A DNA stretch of 17,500 nt from Cristatella mucedo (Eukaryota > Bryozoa > Phylactolaemata > Cristatellidae), in NCBI GenBank assembly GCA_009760855.2, contig WPIO01000004.1, positions 11,460,001 through 11,477,500 on the forward strand. The letters run 5' to 3'. A program made the translations under genes and the position numbers. The notes beneath the pieces were generated by a model, which worked only from the letters and a program-made list of their open reading frames with translations, had not been told where the DNA came from and made no database searches. This document shows, one piece after another, positions 10,561 through 17,500 of the stretch; within the stretch, counting starts at the first letter, position 1, and each line of letters begins with the position of its first letter.

Positions 10561-10930
10561 TGGATTTCTGCTAATACACGGCTATACAGTAATTCTGTGT
10601 CACTGACACTTCATTTGCTAATGAACTGCATGCCCGATGGGCTATTTTCGGACGTTATTGCCTAAGTACATCAGACAGAGGATGTATCGTGGGCATTGCA
10701 AAGGTTGACCCTCTGGTCCTAGTCCCCTTCGAGCGACCTGTCCCCGTGTCCGGTCAGCCCCTGCGATTGACCGCCCTGGACAAAATCAAATGCTTTGCCT
10801 TATTGCTACAATCTGGTCTTCTTAACGTGATTTATTCGTAAAAGGAAAAGATCAGCGATGGTAACCAACAGCAGGAAGACCTAATGCTGCAGGCTGCGAT
10901 GTAGGTACGCGCAAGTGGCTGGGAGACAGT
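10561..10930. other. Unassigned stretch before the GA array
   Basis: Probably the continuation of the minus-strand element's linker region, since TFKKRLKTTP-like wording appears near 10530-10500. Beyond about 10600 nothing is recognisable. There is no intact frame of note. Confidence 0.35.
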
Positions 10931-10968
10931 GATCCGAAAAGTCGAAAGTAGCTATAGCTAGCTGCCAC

Positions 10969-10973
<5 letters not shown>
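10931..10973 (+). repeat. 43-bp spacer motif, copy 1
   Basis: Begins GATCCGAAAAGTCGAAAGTA, contains the 12-base palindrome TAGCTATAGCTA at 10949-10960, and ends GCTGCCACAAAAG before the GA block. It is identical over 43 bases to copy 7 at 12816-12858. Confidence 0.95.
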
Positions 10974-11012
<39 letters not shown>

Positions 11013-11128
11013 GACAGAGAGAGACAGAGAGAGACAGAGAGAGAGAGAGAGGGAGAGAGAAAGACAGAGCGAGTGAGAGAGAGGGAGAGAGAAAGACAGA
11101 GCGAGAGAGAGAGAGAGAGAGAGAGGGG

Positions 11129-11187
<59 letters not shown>

Positions 11188-11242
11188 GCGAGAAAGATGA
11201 AAGAGAGAGAGAGAGATAGAGAGAGAGAGAGGAGAGAGAGTT

Positions 11243-11285
11243 GATCCGAAAGCGAAAGTAGCTATAGCTAATCTGCCACAACAAG
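11243..11285 (+). repeat. 43-bp spacer motif, copy 2
   Basis: GATCCGAAAGCGAAAGTA, the palindrome TAGCTATAGCTA at 11259-11270, then ATCTGCCACAACAAG. It differs from copy 1 by small changes in the arms; the palindrome is intact. Confidence 0.93.
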
Positions 11286-11303
11286 AGAGAGGAGCGCGAG
11301 AAG

Positions 11304-11374
<71 letters not shown>

Positions 11375-11493
11375 AGAGATAGAGAGAGAGAGAGAGAGGG
11401 AGAGAGAGACATAGGAGAAGATATAGAGATAGGAAGGGAGAGAGAAAGACCGAGCGAGAGAGAGAGACTAGAGAGAGAGCGAGAGAAGAGGGT

Positions 11494-11545
11494 TGAGCCG
11501 AAAAGCGGTCCGAAAGTAGCTAACTAGCTACAGCTGCCACAAAAG
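11494..11545 (+). repeat. 43-bp spacer motif, copy 3 (diverged)
   Basis: TGAGCCGAAAAGCGGTCCGA, AAGTAGCTAACTAGCTACAG, then CTGCCACAAAAG. The centre is rearranged (TAGCTAACTAGCTA), yet it is still nearly self-complementary. About nine bases longer than copy 1. Confidence 0.88.
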
Positions 11546-11691
11546 ATAGGAGATAGGGCGAGCGATAGAGACTAGCGAGTTTAGAGAGCAGCGAGAGAGA
11601 CATAGAGAGACAGAGTGAGGGAGAGAGAGAGAGAGAGAGGAAAGAGAGCGGCGAGAGAGAGCATGGAGAGAGAGAAGAGACAGATAGCGAG

Positions 11692-11758
11692 TGATACCGA
11701 AAAAAAGTATCTAAAGTAGCTAAAGTCGAAAGTAGCTATAGTAGCCTGCCACAAAAAG
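11692..11758 (+). repeat. 43-bp spacer motif, copy 4 (internally duplicated)
   Basis: TGATACCGAAAAAAAGTATC, TAAAGTAGCTAAAGTCGAAA, then GTAGCTATAGTAGCCTGCCA and CAAAAAGG. The AAAGTAGCTA part appears twice, making this copy longer than the others. Confidence 0.85.
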
Positions 11759-11968
11759 GAGAGAGAGAGAGAGAGAAGCAGAGAGCGGAGAGACAGAGAG
11801 GAGGGAGCAGGAGAGAGTGAAAAGCAGAAGGGAGAGAAAGAAGAGAAGCAAGAAGATAGAGAAAGGAGAGAGAGAGAGCAGAGCAGAGCAAGAGAAGAGA
11901 AAGGAAGAGAAGAGCAGAGGAAGCAAAGAGAGAGATGACGCGCGAGAGGGACAAGAGGATAGAGAGGA

Positions 11969-12004
<36 letters not shown>

Positions 12005-12005
<1 letters not shown>

Positions 12006-12041
12006 TTGAAGAGACGTAACGAGCTATAACAGGCCCCCAGA
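12005..12041 (+). repeat. 43-bp spacer motif, copy 5 (strongly decayed)
   Basis: ATTGAAGAGACGTAACGAGC then TATAACAGGCCCCCAG. It is recognised mainly by position and by the GAGCTATAAC core followed by a C-rich part in a purine-only context. Homology to the other copies is likely but not certain. Confidence 0.5.
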
Positions 12042-12532
12042 AGAGGAGAACACAGAGAAAGGAAGCGAGAAGAGAAGAGAGGAGCGAGAGAAGGCGAAGG
12101 GAGAAGAACAGAGAGACAGCGGAAGAGAGATGGACAGAGAGAAAGAGGAAGAGAAGAGAGGGAGTGAGACAGAGAGAGAGAGAGAGAGAAGAGCAGTAGA
12201 GAGAGATAGAGATGAGAGAGATAGAAAACAAGCGAAGAAGAAAGAGAGAGAGAGAGAAAAAACACGAACAAAAGAGAAGAGGAGAGAGGAGAGTAGATAG
12301 AGAGAGAGAACTAAAGCAGAGAGAGAGGAGGAAGAGATGAAGAGAGAGAGAGCGAGAGAAGAGAGGAAGGAGAGGAAGAGACCAAAGAGATTCAAGAGAG
12401 AAGAGAGGCAGAGAGAAGAGAGAGAGGAGGGAGGAGTGAAGAGGAGGAAGTAAAGAGAGCATGGAGAGACAGAAGAGAGATAGTGAGAAGGGAGAAGGGA
12501 GGAGATTGAGGGAAGAGAAAGGAAAGAGAGGT

Positions 12533-12567
12533 GATCCGACAAGTCGAAAGTAGCCTAAGGTAGGCGG
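12533..12567 (+). repeat. 43-bp spacer motif, copy 6 (3' half lost)
   Basis: GATCCGACAAGTCGAAAGTA matches copy 1 with one change, but the centre reads GCCTAAGGTAGGC and the CTGCCACAAAAG end is missing. GCCTAAGGTAGGC is itself almost palindromic. Confidence 0.85.
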
Positions 12568-12708
12568 AGAGAAAGAGTAGAGGAGAGAGAGCGAGAGAGA
12601 GAGCGAGAGAGAAGAGAGAGAACAGAGAGACAAGAGACGAGAGATGAGAGATATAGAAAGAGATACGAGAGAGAAGAGAGAGGACAGAGAGAGAACAGAT
12701 AGAGAGAT

Positions 12709-12976
<268 letters not shown>

Positions 12977-13067
12977 CAGAGAGAGAGAAAGAGAGAGAGA
13001 TAGGGAGAGAGAGAAAGAGAGAGAAGAGAGGAGAGAGAGAGAGAAAGAGGAGAGAGAGGAGAGAGAG

Positions 13068-13158
<91 letters not shown>

Positions 13159-13242
13159 AGAGGAGAGAGAAGAGAGAGAGAGAGGAGAGAGACAGAGAGA
13201 AGAGAGAGAGGAGAGAGAGAGAGACAGAGAGACAGAGAGAGA

Positions 13243-13275
<33 letters not shown>

Positions 13276-13280
13276 GGGAA

Positions 13281-13324
<44 letters not shown>

Positions 13325-13327
13325 AGA

Positions 13328-13368
<41 letters not shown>

Positions 13369-13399
13369 AGGAGAGAGCAGAGAGAGAGGAGAGAGAGGA

Positions 13400-13942
<543 letters not shown>

Positions 13943-14039
13943 ATGGCTAAGACAGACTAAGAAAGGCTAAACATAAAGAGATGGCTAGTGAGGAAGAGAG
14001 AAAAATTGAGAAAAACCGAAGATGAGAGGTGAGATCAGA

Positions 14040-14516
14040 GATAAAGAGTAAAGCTCTTATGTTGACCCATAAGGCCGTCGCGGCCTGGCTCCTTCATAAC
14101 AGCTGAACTGTTGCGCCAGGTTCAGCTTCCTTGTGCCCTTAGATTCTCTAGGGACAATCAATTAGCCGTTCCATGCCTCCGCTTGAAGACCGTTGGCGAC
14201 CAAAACCTTTGCTCTGCAGGTCCTAAACTGTGGGAACTCGCTTCCAAAATTCTTATACAACTACACTATTCTCCTGCTTCCGACTACGGCACATTCTTTC
14301 CAGCCGTCCTGAGCTGCTACTTCCATGTTACTCACTACCTCCACCGCCCTCATAACTCAGCTATGCTTCCCACTTTCTCTTGGTTGAGGGAGATGAAGTC
14401 TGTTGGCTGCCGAATGTGTACCAAAAGCCGCTTAAGCTTTGGGTGCGCTATACAGAACTCTCCTGCGTAGCACCAGCATAGTCTTTGTGGAGTTACAGAG
14501 GGTGATACATTGGAGA
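14040..14516 (+). pseudogene. 3' fragment of an IGHPK-family non-LTR element (RT C-terminus plus 3' module)
   Basis: Starting close after the GA array, one frame reads LTHKAVAAWLL. A shifted frame continues SFITAELLRQVQLPCALRFS and then NQLAVPCLRLKTVGDQNLCS and AGPKLWELASKIL. This is the standard end of CR1/L2-type ORF2 (LAPSYI...LAVPRTRLKTVGDRAFS-AAPKLWN-LP). The frame goes on through FFPAVLSCYFHVTHYL to a stop at 14468-14470. The stretch from 14258 to 14516 recurs at 17213-17483, and in a deleted form at 16955-17075. Nothing of the catalytic RT is present, so this is a severely 5'-truncated copy. Confidence 0.8.
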
Positions 14517-14533
14517 TGCATAGGATGAGATTA

Positions 14534-14534
<1 letters not shown>

Positions 14535-14607
<73 letters not shown>

Positions 14608-14664
14608 GATCGAGAGAGAGGATGTAGTGAGAGAGAAGAGGAGAACCAGGGAGGGAGAGAACAA
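14535..14664 (+). repeat. (GA)n tract between two retroelement fragments
   Basis: Perfect GA from about 14535 to 14596, then interrupted purine-rich sequence (GGGAGAG, ATCGAG, GATGTAGTG, AACCAGG). It separates the 3' fragment ending at 14516 from the endonuclease reading that begins at about 14665. Confidence 0.92.
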
Positions 14665-15132
14665 AAGAGGCTTAGAAAGGAGTTTTTTGAGTTCCTCACT
14701 AAAATATTTGTGTGTGACAGGCCATTACAGATTGCAGCAGACTTCGACATTTGCATTGAAAATCCTAGCAGCAGCTAGGTCCGCTCATTTCGGGACTGCC
14801 TGGAGAACTTTGATTTGGTCCAACACGTGTGTCATATCATTCACGTCGGTGGCCATATCCTAGATCTCGTCATCATTATGAGTGTCTGCCCTAGTGACCT
14901 TGCTGTGTGCCCGCTGACCCTCTCGGGTCATTACTCCGTCTCGTTTATTATTCCTGCTCTGTTGAATGTGCAGGGTAATGTCGAGTTTGTCCAGCGACGC
15001 TTATTAAAATTTGTAAGTGAGGCAGGTCTTCTTGACCGGCACCCAGACTCGACAGACAGCCTTGATACTCTCATAGATGCAGTGAGCATGAAACTTAGGA
15101 GTGACCTTGACGAGCCTGCTATATTCTGTTAA
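14665..15132 (+). pseudogene. Endonuclease domain fragment of the IGHPK-family non-LTR element
   Basis: A single frame, broken only by TAG at 14776-14778, reads EFFEFLTKIFVCDRPLQIAA, then DFDICIENPSSS, then VRSFRDCLENFDLVQHV. It continues GGHILDLVI (14851-14877) and LTLSGHYSVSFIIP (14914-14955) to TAA at 15130-15132. These are the C-terminal landmarks of apurinic-type endonucleases that nick target DNA for non-LTR integration: GDFN appears here as ADFD, GH-LDLV is kept, and the catalytic SDH appears as SGH. Loss of the Asp and of the N-terminal half makes it inactive. The frame begins exactly at the edge of a GA tract, so the rest was lost or replaced there. Confidence 0.8.
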
Positions 15133-15382
15133 AAAGTCAGTGTAAAGAGTCGCCAATATTCCATTCAATTTACAAAAGCACTTCAAAAAATGCACCGTGT
15201 TAAGCTCAGGCTTAAACGGTGCTTTACGAAGTTTGGGGTCTGGTGACGATCTCGTCAATTTCGAAGACTTCCTCAGAGTCTACATCCGAGAGTTTAAAAG
15301 AGCCAGGGTTATTTTTTTACTCAAAAACTGAGGTCATTCAGGCTAGACCCAAAACTGATTTAGAAAACGGTGAAAGAGTTGC
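15133..15382 (+). other. Decayed linker between endonuclease and RT domains
   Basis: No long frame. YIREFKRARVIFLLKN-like wording near 15285-15330 fits the arginine/tyrosine-rich connecting segment found before the RT in this group (AR--YYS). Part of the same element. Confidence 0.55.
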
Positions 15383-16570
15383 TTGCCAATTCTGAGATGT
15401 CTCGCCCCCCAGATATTAACGGCTCGGCCAAAAAGTGTTCAGCCTTCTTCATCGGAAAAATTGCACATTCGTGCCTCCATAAAGCCCCCTCCGACTCGAG
15501 CAATTGAATCGCAGCCTGAGACCTTCCTTGAGAGATTTTCTGAGGTTTCTGCAAGCGATGCGACTACCTTATTAAGGTCTAGTAAAAAGAACTTGTCTTC
15601 TGAAGACCCAATACCATCCCCTCTGCAGTCTTCACTGGCAGACAAACTTAGCCCCGCCATAGCTGAGATTTGTAATGCTTCTCACGAAAAAACGACTGTA
15701 CCCAAGTTTTTTAAATCGGTCATCGTTAGACCTATACTTTAAAAGCCTAGATTTGATACAGGGGTCATTTTAAACTATCACCCAGTTTATCTTCTTCCAC
15801 TTTTGTCAAAGATTCTTAAAAAATATCGCGAAGCAGCTTTTAGCATGGATTGAAAAGAGTAAACTGTCAGAACATTTTTAGTCGGAATTTAAGCGATTCG
15901 CACTTCACTGAAACTGCTCTCCTCCACGTAACCAGCGACATTCTTTGCAGCAACGATGACCACTGCCCTGGCCCTGCTGGATCAATCAGCCCCATTCGAC
16001 ACTATTGATAAGATAGCCTACTTAAAAACTTGAGAATAACGATCGGTCTGGCATACGAGGCACTGGCACGTTTCAAATCCTACATGTCAGATTGTGATCA
16101 ATGCGTGTCCCGTGGGGTTCAGGTCTCATTCACCAGACCAGTCACCTGTGGAGTCCCGCAAGGCGCCGTCCTCGGTCTTTTGCAATTCTCCCTTTATGCT
16201 CAACTTCTAGGGATTGTGATGCAGACCCAAGGAATAGGCAATCACTTTTATGCTGATGATACTAAGCTGTATTTGTCATTTGATCCTGGATTTCACCAAA
16301 TTGCCTTAAACTAACCGATGATAAAACGGAGCTGTTACTCATAGGACACCCCAAGCGTGTGGATGAACCAGAAGACTTTGCTCTCCTAATAGGTGATGCT
16401 GTTTTGAGACCAAAACAGTTTGCTCAGAATTAGGTGTCGTCTTTGACAGCTGCCGAAATTTTTAAAGCTTCGCTAAGAAGACTGCTTCCACGGCTAGTCA
16501 TCACGTCCGATCCATATCCAAGACTAGGAATCGTCTTCCACGGTGGGTTGTAAAAATTTAACTAGCTGCC
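15383..16570 (+). pseudogene. Reverse transcriptase domain of the IGHPK-family element, frameshifted
   Basis: The frame 15383-15742 contains ETFLERFSEVSASDATTLLR, SSEDPIPSPLQSSLADKLSP and VPKFFKSVIVRPIL, the pre-RT region and motif 0. It ends at a stop, and another frame reads NYHPVYLLPLLSKILKK (about 15777-15825). HFTETALLHVTSDIL follows near 15900-15945. ALALLDQSAPFDTID (motif A, Asp codons at 15980 and 15998) is in the 15383 frame. A shift leads to the frame from 16030 with RPVTCGVPQGAVLG (motif B) and HFYADDTKLY (motif C, Asp codons 16255-16260). A further shift gives LTDDKTELLLIGHPK, then GVVFDSCRNF and KKTASTASHHVRSIS. Catalytic Asp residues are still present, but at least three frame changes and several stops make it a pseudogene. 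Confidence 0.88.
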
Positions 16571-17075
16571 TGGTTTTTCTTGGCTAGAATATTGCAATTC
16601 ATTTTGGTAGGGGTACCAAAAAAGCTACCAGGCAACTAAGGATCGCAATGAACGTGGCTGCTAGTATACAAATCCCGGTGGTTCGACCGTGTCTTCTTTG
16701 CTAAAATAGCTTGGATGACTGCCGGTTGATCGACGGATACTGATTAAATTTCGCAAGCTGACCAACAAGGCCCGGGTTGGCTTCGTTCCCTCACACCCAA
16801 CTGAGCGGCTGCACCGCCAGTCTGAGCCTCCTCGTCCCCTCAGCTCCTCTATCGACAATAAATTAGCAGCTCCATTGCTCCGCTTAAAGACCGTTGGAGA
16901 CATAAGCTTTCGCTCTGCAGGTCCTAGACTGTGGCACTCGCTTGCACAATTCTTACTCAACGACATCTACTCTCCTGCTGCTGACCGCGGCGCATCCTTT
17001 CCAGCCGTCCTGAGCTGCTACTTCCAGGCTACTCACTACCTCAGCTGCCAACCCACCTCAATTACAGACGGATAA
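16571..17075 (+). pseudogene. C-terminal part of the same ORF2
   Basis: After degenerate sequence, the frames read LQFILVGVPKKATRQLRIAM with NVAASI (about 16593-16680), equivalent to YCNSLLAGVP--ATRQLQ--QNAAAR. A continuous frame from 16743 follows: IKFRKLTNKARVGFVPSHP, then NKLAAPLLRLKTVGDISFRS and AGPRLWHSLAQFLLND. It ends at TAA 17073-17075 after FPAVLSCYFQATHYL. The final block matches the fragment at 14040-14470 closely, then departs from it after about 17050. The usual FK--LKTHLF ending is not seen. Confidence 0.8.
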
Positions 17076-17160
17076 AAAGCGCCTCGATAAAGCGACTAAT
17101 TTCTCTTAGGGTGCTTCAGAAATGAAGTATTTATGCCGTGCTATCAATAAAAGGAATAAG
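17076..17160 (+). other. 3' terminal region of the IGHPK-family element
   Basis: AAAAAGCGCCTCGATAAAGC, then TTTCTCTTAGGGTGCTTCAG and AAATGAAGTATTTATGCC. The order (AAGCGCC arm, TTTCTC, degenerate second arm, AAATG, AT-rich tail) parallels the hairpin and tail at 4833-4761 of the other element. The second arm is mutated (GGTGCTT), so the pairing is weakened. Confidence 0.5.
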
Positions 17161-17212
17161 CCTATGCAGCTGGTTATGAATTTTGCTAAAATTGTGGTCA
17201 GCAAACCTTAAT

Positions 17213-17490
17213 AGTTCAGCAACAACATCCCTCCTCCGGCCACTTCGGCACATCATTTCCAGCCGTGTGGCGCTGCTACGTCAATGCTACTCGCTTCCTC
17301 AACTGCCCTCACGACTCAGTCGTGCTTCTCACTTTCTATTTGCTTCAAAAGATGGAGTGAGATGGCTACCGCATGTGTACAGAAAGCAGCATAGGCTTTG
17401 AGAGTGCCATAGAGAACTCTCTGGTGTAACACCAGTTCAGTTCTTGTGGCTTGGTGGTGGAGTTTCAGACGGAGATACATTCCAGTTTGG
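17213..17490 (+). repeat. Second copy of the 3' module, without the RT
   Basis: From TTCAGCAACAACATCCCTCC onward the sequence parallels 14258-14516. Shared blocks include TTTCCAGCCGT, GCTGCTAC, GCTACTCGCTTCCTCAACTG, CCCTCACGACTCAG, TGGCTACCGCATGTGTAC, AGAGAACTCTC and GGAGATACATTCC. It begins some 50 bases after the 3' end of the preceding element and runs to the window edge. The 72-codon frame here has no RT wording left. It is either another truncated copy or a duplicated 3' part. Confidence 0.75.
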
Positions 17491-17500
17491 CCCAAGCAAA

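Overview
This 17.5 kb window looks like intergenic, repeat-rich DNA from an animal nuclear genome. The evidence is eukaryotic: decayed non-LTR retrotransposons with an apurinic-type endonuclease and a reverse transcriptase of the CR1/L2/Rex1 kind, long (GA)n/(CT)n tracts, and CpG-rich and low-complexity stretches. There is no compact gene organisation, no convincing intact host gene, and no rRNA, tRNA or CRISPR array. The phylum cannot be fixed from what is visible.

Layout. 1-2141: degenerate GA tract, then GC-rich DNA with no recognised gene except a possible broken Ty3/gypsy-type Gag zinc-knuckle remnant (about 755-1040). 2142-2285: (CT)n. 2286-3351: nothing recognised. 3352-3441: (GA)n, the inverse of the CT tract. 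3442-4330: very GC/CpG-rich DNA with GCC and GGC runs, followed at 4421-4483 by a promoter-like cluster readable on the minus strand. 4761-6162: a 5'-truncated non-LTR element on the minus strand with 3' hairpin and ATT-rich tail; its reverse transcriptase reads openly for about 1 kb from its 3' end but has a damaged 5' portion. 6185-9529: mostly unrecognised, with weak traces of other retroelements. 9530-10560: a heavily decayed minus-strand reverse transcriptase of a second family, carrying a 32-bp tandem array inside its GVPQG motif.

10931-13942: about 3 kb of nearly pure polypurine GA repeat. It is punctuated by at least eight copies, in one orientation, of a non-GA motif of about 43 bp with a 12-bp palindrome at its centre. 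This composite satellite is the most unusual structure in the window. 14040-17490: plus-strand fragments of the second non-LTR family: a 3' fragment, another GA tract, an endonuclease plus reverse transcriptase copy broken by stops and frameshifts, and a separate duplicate of its 3' module.

How the parts relate. No working pathway is encoded; the region is a graveyard of retroelements and expanding simple repeats. The 9530-10560 and 14665-17160 elements belong to one family. They share protein wording such as RPVTCG-PQG, DDKT-LL-IGHPK and KK--STASHH, and differ from the 5020-6162 element. The long uninterrupted reading frames inside GA/CT tracts (Leu-Ser or Arg-Glu repeats) follow from repeat composition and are not genes.
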